From NCBI RefSeq assembly GCF_902712875.1, contig NZ_LR743509.1:558001-622000 (forward strand): a stretch of DNA of 64,000 bases, read 5' to 3'. A program made the translations under genes and the position numbers. Positions 8,305-15,844 of this stretch are shown here, piece by piece. Position 1 is the first letter of the stretch. Each line of letters opens with the position of its first letter. The notes below the pieces were generated by a model that was not told the origin of the DNA, made no database searches, and was given only the letters and a program-made list of their open reading frames with translations. Origin of the DNA: Hyphomicrobium sp. ghe19 (GTDB lineage: Bacteria; Pseudomonadota; Alphaproteobacteria; Rhizobiales; Hyphomicrobiaceae).

Positions 8305-8592
8305 ATGATTTTCGAACCCTGGATCGGAGCCGGAGTACTGATTGCGACGGCGGCAACCGACGCGGCTTATGTGAAGTTCACAGCCTCAGTGGTCTCCAAG
8401 CGGCCTCTCTCGGCAGCAAATTGGAGCGGCATCTGGTACATGCTCTCTTCGTTCGCGGTCATCAGCTATACCAATAATTGGGTCTACGTAGGATTTGCGA
8501 TCGTCGGCTCTTGGATCGGTGCGTATGTAACACTCAAATATTTTCACCATGAGCCGGGTCATCCGCCCGCCCCTTTGAAGCCTCCAGCGTGA
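8305..8592 (+). CDS. Small multi-pass membrane protein, unknown function
   Basis: A 95-residue protein that I cannot assign to a named family. The ATG follows AAAAGGAGAATCTT, a good ribosome-binding site, and this start excludes a longer reading through the integrase remnant. Hydrophobic segments at about 5-25, 42-58 and 62-80 suggest three membrane passes. The C-terminus is short and Pro/His-rich (HHEPGHPPAPLKPP). It may be cargo of the decayed island or an ordinary inner-membrane protein. Confidence 0.72.
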   Translation: MIFEPWIGAGVLIATAATDAAYVKFTASVVSKRPLSAANWSGIWYMLSSFAVISYTNNWVYVGFAIVGSWIGAYVTLKYFHHEPGHPPAPLKPPA

Positions 8593-8695
8593 TATCTCGA
8601 CGCGTCAGTGGTTCAATTTTGAAAGTGCTTCCACCTGTCTGATGCCTCGGACGTGCTCATACTTGTGACACTAAGCGGCTCTGCCTCGGCATTCA

Positions 8696-9055
8696 CTACA
8701 TCGGCTTCTTATCAAAACTTTCGCGCGCTTTCAGAACGCGACTCATGTTCGCGATCGCCCATTTTTCGACGGGACCCATCGCGATGTTTAGAGACTGACC
8801 CAGGGCGGTCAGTTCATATTCAACCGTCACGGGTACGGTCGGAAACGCGCGACGGGTAAGAAGTCCGTCTTGTTCGAGTGCGCGCAGCGTCTGCGAGAGC
8901 ATCTTTTGGGATATGCCGTCGATCTCGCGTTTCAACATACTGAAACGCTTTGGCCCATTGGCCAGCAGTGAGAGCACGAGCACCACCCACTTGTCCGAAA
9001 TGCGGTCGAGTAGCTGACGCGTTGGGCACTTTGCAGCGTAAGGATTCCACTTCAT
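8696..9055 (-). CDS. HxlR-family winged-helix transcriptional regulator
   Basis: A 119-residue regulator. The N-terminal CPTRQLLDRISDKWVVLVLSLL (from Cys10) and RFSMLKREIDGISQKMLSQTLRALEQDGLLTR are hallmark HxlR sequences. The single Cys10 lies where redox or quinone-sensing members (YodB/HypR type) keep their sensory cysteine. It is divergent from the SnoaL-like gene with a short shared upstream region containing an inverted repeat, so it probably controls that gene and itself. The inducing signal is unknown; reactive aldehydes or quinones are plausible by family analogy only. Confidence 0.9.
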   Translation of the reverse strand: MKWNPYAAKCPTRQLLDRISDKWVVLVLSLLANGPKRFSMLKREIDGISQKMLSQTLRALEQDGLLTRRAFPTVPVTVEYELTALGQSLNIAMGPVEKWAIANMSRVLKARESFDKKPM

Positions 9056-9071
9056 CTTGAATGACTACCCA

Positions 9072-9090
9072 AGGTTACCAACGGGTACCT
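9072..9090. promoter_or_regulatory. Inverted repeat, candidate HxlR operator
   Basis: AGGTTACC and GGGTACCT, separated by AAC, form a near-perfect inverted repeat (7 of 8 positions). It lies between the divergent HxlR gene and the SnoaL-like gene, 17 bases from the regulator's start. The assignment is by position only. Confidence 0.4.
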
Positions 9091-9189
9091 ATATATCGAA
9101 CTGGTGCCTTCTTTACAATGGAAACCTATGTGCCGAAATCCTCTTCGTCGGCGCTTCCGCTGAGTTGCACGCATGAGAGGATGATCGAA

Positions 9190-9702
9190 ATGCAAAGGAT
9201 TACTGCCACGCTGGTTGCTTGCGCGCTTCTTGGAGGCTCGGCGTCTCTCGAAGCACTTGCCGCCGAGGAAAATCGGCCCCAGCAAACACAGGATGTACAG
9301 ATGTCAGACCCGAAGGCACTATTGGCACAGTTTGGCGCCAAGATTTTCGGAGAAAAGGATTTTACCGTTCTCGGTGGCCTGATGCGGGAAGACTACATTC
9401 AGCACAATCCGCTCGTTGGGCAGGGGAGCAAGGGCTTCAAGGATTTCTTCGAAGCCTGGTTCAAGGCGTCTCCTGACTTCAAGTTCGAGCTGAAGCAGAT
9501 CGTGTCCGAAGGCGACAAGGTGTGGGTCTACGGAACCTACTCCGGGACGCACAAGGGCGACTGGCTCGGCATCCCTGCCACCGGGAAGGCTTACAAGTTC
9601 GACGCAGTGGACATCTTTCGCGTCCAGGACGGCAAACTCGCCGAGCATTGGGATGTGCTCGACGTCTACAGTCTGTTCAAGCAGCTGGGCACCATCAACT
9701 AA
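9190..9702 (+). CDS. Exported SnoaL-like (polyketide cyclase fold) protein
   Basis: A 170-residue protein with a signal peptide (MQRITATLVACALLGGSASLEALAAEE; cleavage after ALAA) followed by a SnoaL/NTF2-like domain. Characteristic segments are YIQHNPLVGQGSKGFKDFF, the central strand VWVYGTYSGTHKG, and DIFRVQDGKLAEHWDVLD. The start at 9190 has GAGAGG nine bases upstream; longer in-frame readings lack a ribosome-binding site and would bury the signal peptide. It is probably periplasmic and HxlR-controlled. No catalytic function can be deduced; many relatives are annotated only as ester cyclases. Confidence 0.82.
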   Translation: MQRITATLVACALLGGSASLEALAAEENRPQQTQDVQMSDPKALLAQFGAKIFGEKDFTVLGGLMREDYIQHNPLVGQGSKGFKDFFEAWFKASPDFKFELKQIVSEGDKVWVYGTYSGTHKGDWLGIPATGKAYKFDAVDIFRVQDGKLAEHWDVLDVYSLFKQLGTIN

Positions 9703-9710
9703 CACCTTCG

Positions 9711-9737
9711 GAGCCGCGCGATCCAATTGCGCGGCTC
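9711..9737 (+). terminator. GC-rich hairpin after the SnoaL-like gene
   Basis: GAGCCGCGC pairs perfectly with GCGCGGCTC, eight bases after the stop. There is no T tract, so termination efficiency is uncertain. The following 300 bases up to the His-rich gene show nothing recognisable. Confidence 0.5.
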
Positions 9738-10043
9738 TGCTATCTGGAAATCCGTCGGAACCACTTTCCAGTGATCAACCAGAATAATTCAATATGGCCC
9801 AGCGTGACGCCGTCTGACCGCATCAGAGGATATTTGAGTTCCTAAAACGAAGGAGAGCTCGCTTTAGCAATTTTCAGGCGATGAGGTCTCGGCCGCATTG
9901 CGGCATTGTCCCAGAGATGGCCGCTGTTGCCGACAGGGACTGCCAGCAATCGAGTTTCCATCATTCGTTGGCTCCGAGATTGGCGCGCACCCATGGTGCA
10001 CCAACTCGTGGGGCTAAAGCGACTATCCGAACTCAGGCCGAAG

Positions 10044-10256
10044 CTATTTGGTTGTTAGCTTGTGAGCTTCAGTCGTGTGCTTGTGAGCCTTCTCGCTATG
10101 CTCATGCGCCGCCGCCGAGTGCTGTTTGCTCTCTTCCTGCTTGCCGTGAGCATGCTGATGCGCTGCCTCGTGGTGATGATGAGCCGCTGCCGCGTGGTGT
10201 GAAGCCGCCGAAAGATGTTCCTCGACTGCTGGATGCTTGGTCGTAGTCGTCGCCAT
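10044..10256 (-). CDS. Small histidine-rich protein
   Basis: A 70-residue protein with about one quarter His, together with Ala, Glu and Lys; it contains AHHHHEAAHQHAHG and repeated H-x3-H or E-H spacings. There is no signal peptide and no membrane segment. AAAGGAAC lies in front of the ATG at 10256. An amphipathic helical, metal-binding (Zn, Ni or Cu) or buffering role is possible from composition, but I know no defined family. The DUF937 gene lies upstream on the same strand, 54 bases away, so the two may be cotranscribed. Confidence 0.75.
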   Translation of the reverse strand: MATTTTKHPAVEEHLSAASHHAAAAHHHHEAAHQHAHGKQEESKQHSAAAHEHSEKAHKHTTEAHKLTTK

Positions 10257-10310
10257 GATCGTGTTCCTTTCCAATTTGATCTTCTAATTCGGGCATTCTT
10301 CTCGCGTGGC

Positions 10311-11489
10311 TCAGGCCGTCGTCAGTGCATCGAACTGAGAGTGAACTTTATCGACGGTCGGCTTGATGACAGAGCTCACTCCAGGAATTGCGAGCGCCTT
10401 GTCGAAGAGCTGATCAAGGGCCGGTCTCGTCGCAATGACTGTTTTCACGACCGAGATGCGGGTGTCGGGGGGGAGCTTATCGAGAAGCTTTGTCAGCCTG
10501 GCAAAATCGTTCGCGGAACTTGCCAGCGGCGCCACGGCTGCTTGCGCCGAATTCACATCCTGAACGCTGATAATCGCGGAACGCATGCCGGTCTCCGCGT
10601 TGGCGAGTTGCGTGCCAATGTCGACGTCACCGACCTTGATGCCACGCAGATTTTCGAGCGCCTCAAAGGATGCGGGCATTGCTCCGAGCCCCGAGACGCC
10701 GGTGCTGGTTCCCGTGCTTGATGGTGCCATAGACGGCGGAGGAGAATTGAGAGCCGTTTCCGTTGGGTTTGGGCGCAACCAGTGCCAAGCGAGGCCGCCG
10801 AGTATCAGCGCGCCGATTACGGGGAGTACCCAGCCCCATGATTGCATATTGGGAGACCGGTCCGCAGGTCTCGGTGTCGGTGGTGGCATCGTCGTGTAAC
10901 TTGGTCTCGCTGTCGCCGATGCACCCCGCGTATCGGTCGTGCCACCAAGGCCGTCCAGAATGCCCGTACCGCTAAGATAATTCGAGAAGCCAGCGGGAAG
11001 CGCACGGGCGATATTATCTTTCTGTGAAGTGAGTAGGTTTGCGAGGCCCGTCGCATCGAGCCCGCTTGCGCGCTGCTGCTGTCCCAGTACGCCCATCACG
11101 ACAGGTCCGAGCAGGCCCAAAAGGCTCTTCGAGCCCGCGTTCCCGATCCCTGCGTACTGACCAACCGCGTTGGTGAGTGCAGATATAGTCTCGCCGCCAA
11201 GAAGAGACGTGAGGGTGCTGGTGCCTGTTTCAATAATGTTCGACTGCGCAGAGCCGCCGAGCATGTTGCCTAAACTCGAGAGCAATCCGGGTTGTTGTCG
11301 CGCAATGGCGCCATTGAGCGCCGTAGCGCCGTTGGGTCTGGAAACGAGCGACGTGAGCGCAGCCAGTAGGCCGGGGACACCAGCACTGATTGCTTTTTCT
11401 GTGAGTGACCTATCGAGGCCGAGGCTCGAAGCTATACGCGATACCAAACTAGAGCTGAGCATCTGAGTGATATTGGAGACCAAGTCCAT
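10311..11489 (-). CDS. DUF937 domain protein with a transmembrane anchor
   Basis: A 392-residue protein. Residues 1 to about 180 form an Ala/Gly/Leu-rich helical DUF937 region (SLTEKAISAGVPGLLAALTS; SKSLLGLLGPVVMGVLG). A Pro/Ser/Thr-rich linker leads to a single transmembrane helix at about 220-237 (WVLPVIGALILGGLAWHWL). Another Pro/Ser-rich linker precedes a C-terminal domain of about 120 residues that I do not recognise. AAGGAGG precedes the ATG at good spacing. A palindromic, FNR/FixK-like site lies about 80 bases upstream. Function is unknown. Confidence 0.85.
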   Translation of the reverse strand: MDLVSNITQMLSSSLVSRIASSLGLDRSLTEKAISAGVPGLLAALTSLVSRPNGATALNGAIARQQPGLLSSLGNMLGGSAQSNIIETGTSTLTSLLGGETISALTNAVGQYAGIGNAGSKSLLGLLGPVVMGVLGQQQRASGLDATGLANLLTSQKDNIARALPAGFSNYLSGTGILDGLGGTTDTRGASATARPSYTTMPPPTPRPADRSPNMQSWGWVLPVIGALILGGLAWHWLRPNPTETALNSPPPSMAPSSTGTSTGVSGLGAMPASFEALENLRGIKVGDVDIGTQLANAETGMRSAIISVQDVNSAQAAVAPLASSANDFARLTKLLDKLPPDTRISVVKTVIATRPALDQLFDKALAIPGVSSVIKPTVDKVHSQFDALTTA

Positions 11490-11566
11490 GGGCCAACCTC
11501 CTTATCGGTTGTCCCCCCGACAAATCCCCCCAACGTTGCTTACTTAGTGCCGTCTCTTTTGGGGTG

Positions 11567-11593
11567 CACTGATCTAGATCACATTGATCAGTG
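11567..11593. promoter_or_regulatory. Palindrome with an FNR/FixK-like half match
   Basis: CACTGATC and GATCAGTG form a perfect 8-bp inverted repeat with an 11-base spacer. Nested in it, CTGATCTAGATCAC (11569-11582) resembles the Crp/Fnr-family box TTGAT-N4-ATCAA at 8 of 10 defined positions. It lies about 80 bases upstream of the DUF937 gene start. Regulator identity is inference. Confidence 0.4.
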
Positions 11594-11794
11594 CGCATAC
11601 GATATGGCCATATGCGCGCTCATCCGACGATAGTCCAGGCCGTTTTCTGGTAAGAAATTTGAAGCCAACCGACACGCAGATCGTCTCGAAATCGTTTAAG
11701 AAAAACTAACCAGGGGCTTTTCGCTCGGGTTCTGAAGAGCTTCCCGAAGTGGATCTTCGTTATTTCAACTTTACATGCATTTTTTTCAAAGCAA

Positions 11795-11822
11795 ACGGCC
11801 GCCTGATACGCAAGGCGGCCGT
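11795..11822 (-). terminator. Hairpin terminator downstream of the Kdo hydroxylase gene
   Basis: ACGGCCGCC pairs perfectly with GGCGGCCGT (9 bp). Read on the minus strand the stem is followed by TTGCTTTG. It lies 56 bases after the stop of the gene at 11878. Confidence 0.65.
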
Positions 11823-11877
11823 CTCACTTGAGCAAAGATTCGTAACGCTTACCCGCGTTGCGTACGAGAACCTTGCT

Positions 11878-12783
11878 TCAGTTCGTTGCCGGCGCGAGCG
11901 AGCGGCCGGTCATGCGTTCGAGAACGCGCAGAGGAGACCGGTCAGGCCGCTGTTGTGCTGCGACCGGGAGCTCAAACGTTTGCTCCAATGCGAATTGGCC
12001 TCTCGTTGCGGCGTGCGCAACCTGATCCGTGAAAACGACCCAGGTGCTACCTGCTTCGAAGGCGACCTCCTGGCGTGGCGCCTCGCGCTGATAGCGTGCG
12101 TCGCCTTTAGCGCGGTCATGCAATTGCAGCATGATGTGATCGTAAGGTGTTCTCGGCTTTTTGGTGATGCCGAGCGCATACTCGATGCGCGAAAGGCCGG
12201 GCACCGCCGGTCTCACGCTCGGTAGAAACCGTTCGGCGAATGCTTCGAAAGGTTCTCCCACCAGCCATTGGCGCGGTTTGCCGGCAGGATTTATGTTGGT
12301 GAACACGCGCAAGATGCGCGCTCCCCGGCACGGCCGCGAAGGAAATGTGTCGAGATGCAAGCGCCGATCATCTTTGCGATAGGAGGCGGGTTCTCTGCCT
12401 TCGATCTCCTGCGGCCGAAAGCTGGTTCGCCCGAGTTGCAGACGTGGAGCGTACCCAGGCAACAGCAATTGCATGAATTGCTGCGTGTAAGATGCATACC
12501 GCCGCATCATCGCCGTCAGTTGATCGCTGTCCGGTCCCTCGACCTTCGTGCCGCGCAACTTGCCTTCGTTCGGATCGAGGCTGATGTTTTTTGCCTTCTG
12601 GTTGGACCAGGATGTCGCCAGCAGAAATCTTTCCGGCTCATCGAGCTGAAACGAAAGGTGTCTGAAATAAAGGATGCGGCCGTCTTCCAAGCTGTTGACT
12701 GCCCGGCGCTGATCTTCAGGCGCGAACGAGTCATTCCAGATGGAAGCGCTAAAAATTTCGAGCGACGGATTCCCTGAAAGCAT
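11878..12783 (-). CDS. kdoO: Kdo hydroxylase (KdoO-like, Fe(II)/2-oxoglutarate-dependent dioxygenase)
   Basis: A 301-residue protein resembling the Kdo_hydroxy family, which converts the terminal Kdo of the lipopolysaccharide inner core to Ko. The core motif RLHLDTFPSRP...RILRVFTNINP carries the Fe-binding H143-x-D145; the distal His is probably H257 in DQVAHAATRGQFALEQTF. The GEPFEAFAERFLP segment is also family-typical. GGGAG precedes the ATG. A hairpin terminator follows, so it is monocistronic. The best-studied members are in beta- and gammaproteobacteria, and its position in an accessory stretch allows, but does not prove, transfer. No other LPS-core gene lies nearby. Confidence 0.82.
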   Translation of the reverse strand: MLSGNPSLEIFSASIWNDSFAPEDQRRAVNSLEDGRILYFRHLSFQLDEPERFLLATSWSNQKAKNISLDPNEGKLRGTKVEGPDSDQLTAMMRRYASYTQQFMQLLLPGYAPRLQLGRTSFRPQEIEGREPASYRKDDRRLHLDTFPSRPCRGARILRVFTNINPAGKPRQWLVGEPFEAFAERFLPSVRPAVPGLSRIEYALGITKKPRTPYDHIMLQLHDRAKGDARYQREAPRQEVAFEAGSTWVVFTDQVAHAATRGQFALEQTFELPVAAQQRPDRSPLRVLERMTGRSLAPATN

Positions 12784-13359
12784 GGGTGGCTCCCAATATC
12801 GGTGCCTGATGAAGTAAAAATTCGTGCGAAATAAAAATCGGACCCGGCTGAATAAAAATGCGGGCCTACGTAAACATTAGCGTCGAAAAATCAGTGACAT
12901 GCCGGTGGATGCTGAAATACCGGCAACCCCCGGCGGAAAGAAGCATGGCCGCGAGGGAGTCGAAAAGCTGCCAAACGGTCTATTCAGGCGCTCGCCTTCT
13001 GCTTATCCACAGAAAATCCGGAAGTCGGAGGGCTCAAATGCGTTCTAATGGATATGCAGGGCCAAGCTCATTTTGGCAGCGATTGAGCCTTCAATCCGCC
13101 ATCTGGGGTGTCGAAATACAAGGGGTGGAGTGCTCCGGCTGCCTGACGGCAAATTCGCCCAGATTCCGGCCGTTTGGGCCTGAATCGGCCGTCGTTTTCG
13201 GGACTTGAGGCTTCTTGGCTCGTTCTAGCGCGGCTTTTCGTCGGAATGGCCTTGTTTTCCCGGCTTCTGGCGGGTACAAGCCCGGCTTCCATCTCTTTTG
13301 ACATGGTCAGGGTCGGAGGGTCGATCTCTCTGGGGCCCACCATATTAACCGGTGTCGTT
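12784..13359. other. Intergenic region between kdoO and rpmJ
   Basis: About 575 bases separate these divergent genes. Short ORFs here have no ribosome-binding site and no recognisable product. A small CGGCCG/CGGCCG stem followed by TCGTTTT near 13168-13200 is the only structure I noticed, without a gene to serve. It should contain the promoters of both genes. Confidence 0.4.
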
Positions 13360-13485
13360 ATGAAAGTTAGAAACTCTTTGAAGTCCCTGCGCTCACGGCA
13401 CCGCGATAACCGCGTGGTCCGCCGCAAAGGCCGGGTTTACGTCATCAACAAGACTCACCGTCGCTTCAAGGCCCGCCAGGGTTGA
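13360..13485 (+). CDS. rpmJ: 50S ribosomal protein L36
   Basis: A 41-residue protein, [16 protein letters not shown] at the start and [12 protein letters not shown] at the end, matching alphaproteobacterial L36. This is the cysteine-free (C-minus) form: the zinc-ribbon cysteines are absent, as is usual in this class. It is monocistronic, with an intrinsic terminator 60 bases after the stop. Confidence 0.96.
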   Translation: MKVRNSLKSLRSRHRDNRVVRRKGRVYVINKTHRRFKARQG

Positions 13486-13545
13486 GAACGTTGCGCCAGA
13501 GCGCGACGTTACGGCGAATTCACGAGAGTCTTTTTGACCAAATCC

Positions 13546-13578
13546 CATGCCTCGATTAGCTTCGAGGCATGATTTTTT
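13546..13578 (+). terminator. Intrinsic terminator of rpmJ overlapping the next start codon
   Basis: CATGCCTCG pairs perfectly with CGAGGCATG (13563-13571) and is followed by ATTTTTT. The last three bases of the stem are the ATG of the following TPR-protein gene. Confidence 0.85.
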
Positions 13579-14303
13579 GCGCACGCCTTCTTCTCCTTCT
13601 TTTGGCGGTCTCAGCCGGCGCGGCTAACGCTGCAGCCGACGATGAGCTTTTGAAGACCCAGCCTTTCCCCGAAGTCCCGGCCCCGCCGGCGCGGCCGCGC
13701 GAGGAGCTGCCTGCCGTAAAGAAGAAGTCGCCGCCGGTCGCGCCTTCGCCCGGTGCTGCCGCAAGCCAAAAGGGCGAACCCGGCATGATGGGCTTGCCCT
13801 GGCCGAAGACGCCGGAAGAAACCGCCAAGACTCTCGACAACCTTTACGCCTTTCTCGCAACCGAGAGCGACCATCGCCAGGGGGGCGAAATCGGTGCCGC
13901 CATTGAGCGGCTGTGGCGGCTCGAAGGTGGCGACACCGTCAACCTGCTCATCGATCGCGGGGAGATTTTCTCTTCTCGAAACGAGAACGAGAAGGCGATG
14001 CCGTTCCTGGACGCGGCGGTGGAACTCGCGCCCGAATACGCCGAGGCGTGGAGCCATCGCGCCTATGTCGAATACCGGCTGAACAATTACACGGCTGCGC
14101 TGGGCGATCTCCGGCGTGCGCTCGCTATCGAGCCGAACCACTTTCGGGCGTTGGACGGGATGGCGAAGATTCTCGTTCTGATGGGCGAGAAGAAGGCCGC
14201 GCTCGAGGTCTACGACCAGCTTCTCAAGGTGCACCCCAACATCGAAGGCGCCGAGACCGCGCGCGATAAGCTCAAGAAAGAAATTCAGGGCCAGGGGATT
14301 TGA
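13569..14303 (+). CDS. Periplasmic TPR-repeat protein
   Basis: A 244-residue protein. Residues 1-21 (ending SAGAANA) form a signal peptide, followed by a Pro-rich linker (about 30-75). From about residue 125 on, TPR units are visible: KAMPFLDAAVELAPEYAEAW, NYTAALGDLRRALAIEPNHF and KKAALEVYDQLLKVHPN. It probably scaffolds an envelope protein complex; no partner can be named. The start codon sits in the right arm of the rpmJ terminator and has only GAGGC directly in front, so translation initiation may be unusual. The same rpmJ-TPR adjacency is common in Rhizobiales. Confidence 0.83.
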   Translation: MIFCARLLLLLLAVSAGAANAAADDELLKTQPFPEVPAPPARPREELPAVKKKSPPVAPSPGAAASQKGEPGMMGLPWPKTPEETAKTLDNLYAFLATESDHRQGGEIGAAIERLWRLEGGDTVNLLIDRGEIFSSRNENEKAMPFLDAAVELAPEYAEAWSHRAYVEYRLNNYTAALGDLRRALAIEPNHFRALDGMAKILVLMGEKKAALEVYDQLLKVHPNIEGAETARDKLKKEIQGQGI

Positions 14304-14363
14304 GTTCCCGTACTCCGCTCGTTCCTAACTCCAACTGAATTCCTAACTCCCGCAATTGAAACG

Positions 14364-15695
14364 TCAGAACCGTCCGGCGAACGTCAGGCGGCGGCGCGCC
14401 AGTTCAATGTGTTGGCGCAATTGATACAGCCGGTCAGCAAAGCCAAGCGGAATTGGCAGGTTGTCGACAGCCGCTTCGATCATCTCGAGATCTCGCAACT
14501 TTGCGGCGCGTTCCTCGGAGGTTGTTGCGCTCTTGGCGGCGGACTCCAAACGCTTGAGTTCTCCATACCAATGGATGATGCGGCGGCGAATGCGCCAATC
14601 ATAAATCTGGGGCGCGAAGCGCAGCAGCGGAATGAGAATTGGCACCAAGACCACAAGAGAAATCATCAAGCGATCGACAGTCGTTGCCACCCAAAACGGC
14701 ACGTAGCGTTGAAGAAGCGGAGCTCCCGAGCGGTAAACCCGGCGTGCCTCATCGGAAAATGCGAATTCGGGATCATTGGCCGTCGGGAATTCGCCGGCGC
14801 TCTGAAACAATTGCACTTCGCCGGCATCGTTGACCGTCGACTGTCCATGCACCTCCTGCAGGGCCTGGGCCAGGAGGTTGATAAGTGCAGGGTGCAGGCT
14901 CTCCCGCACCACTACAGCTACGGTCGTCGAGATGAGCGTGGTGTCGCTATGAGGGACATTGTCCGCGAAGTCGACGACGCCCTGCCGCAATACGAGTCGT
15001 GAAAGGAATGGGAAGCGCTGGGCGTAAGCATCAGCGTTCGCAAAACTCATAAAGTGAATGTCGGGAGTTCTCAGCAGCCGCTGGATCGTCTTCGCCTCTG
15101 GCGCGAGCACGAGAAAGCCCGCGTCCGCATCTCCCTTGGCGAGCAGGTCGACATAATCCGGTAGCTCGTGATTGATCAGCGTCGCCGTTTCATTGGTGAT
15201 GCCGTTGGCCGCAAGGAGCCGCAACGCCAGCCTATTGGTTCCACTGCCAGCAGGGCCGACCAGTATGCGCTTGCCTTTGAGCTCGGTTAGCCGCTCAAGC
15301 GGCGTGCTGCCGGTATAGAAAACCCAAAGCGGCTCGTACGCGACGCGCCCGAGGGACAGCAACCCATGCGTGTCTTTGCTTGAGGCAAGTCCGCCTTGGA
15401 CGAAGGCCGCGTCCACGCCAGAGCCGGGGTCAGATAAAGATTTGAGATTGGCCAGCGATCCGCCAGATTCGCGGATTTCGAGCTTGACGCCGTTGCGTTC
15501 AAAGACCGCCCGGTACCGCTCGGCATAACGATAATAGGGGCTGCCGGCAGCAGCCGCGGATAGCACAAGAGTATCGGGCGGCGCCGGATGGGCGAAACGA
15601 AAGGTAATCCAGGTGGCGCCTGCGACGGCTATCAGCACCGGCACCATGATCAGCAGCAAATCGCGGAGCTGGAAGCGCACAAATCTAGATCGCAT
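14364..15695 (-). CDS. TAXI-family TRAP transporter solute-binding protein, membrane anchored
   Basis: A 443-residue protein. A membrane anchor (about residues 12-30, LLLIMVPVLIAVAGATW) precedes a TAXI/NMT1-like periplasmic binding domain: LVLSAAAAGSPYYRYAERY, VDAAFVQGG, and the LKGKRILVGPAGSGTNRLA segment. A second hydrophobic segment at about 340-365 and a C-terminal cytoplasmic helical region (about 370-443) follow, a layout differing from free binding proteins. GGGGGGAC precedes the ATG at 15695, favouring this over an upstream TTG. No TRAP permease genes are adjacent, so the partner and ligand are unknown. Confidence 0.83.
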   Translation of the reverse strand: MRSRFVRFQLRDLLLIMVPVLIAVAGATWITFRFAHPAPPDTLVLSAAAAGSPYYRYAERYRAVFERNGVKLEIRESGGSLANLKSLSDPGSGVDAAFVQGGLASSKDTHGLLSLGRVAYEPLWVFYTGSTPLERLTELKGKRILVGPAGSGTNRLALRLLAANGITNETATLINHELPDYVDLLAKGDADAGFLVLAPEAKTIQRLLRTPDIHFMSFANADAYAQRFPFLSRLVLRQGVVDFADNVPHSDTTLISTTVAVVVRESLHPALINLLAQALQEVHGQSTVNDAGEVQLFQSAGEFPTANDPEFAFSDEARRVYRSGAPLLQRYVPFWVATTVDRLMISLVVLVPILIPLLRFAPQIYDWRIRRRIIHWYGELKRLESAAKSATTSEERAAKLRDLEMIEAAVDNLPIPLGFADRLYQLRQHIELARRRLTFAGRF

Positions 15696-15844
15696 TGGAT
15701 GTCCCCCCGACTTCAACCGCTACAAGCCAGTGTCGGACATAACACGATGGATAGCCGCGAACATGTCACGTCTATTGCGCCTGGGATGCTCAAGGGTAAG
15801 CGCCTAGCGAAACCCTGCGCGGTTTGCGCGGGATTTCAATGACC

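Noticed and set aside
9061..9189. Longer start for the SnoaL-like protein
   Set aside because: It would bury the signal peptide, run through the candidate operator and lack a ribosome-binding site.
12268..12777. Plus-strand ORF of 169 codons
   Set aside because: It is antisense to the Kdo hydroxylase gene, whose motifs are clear.
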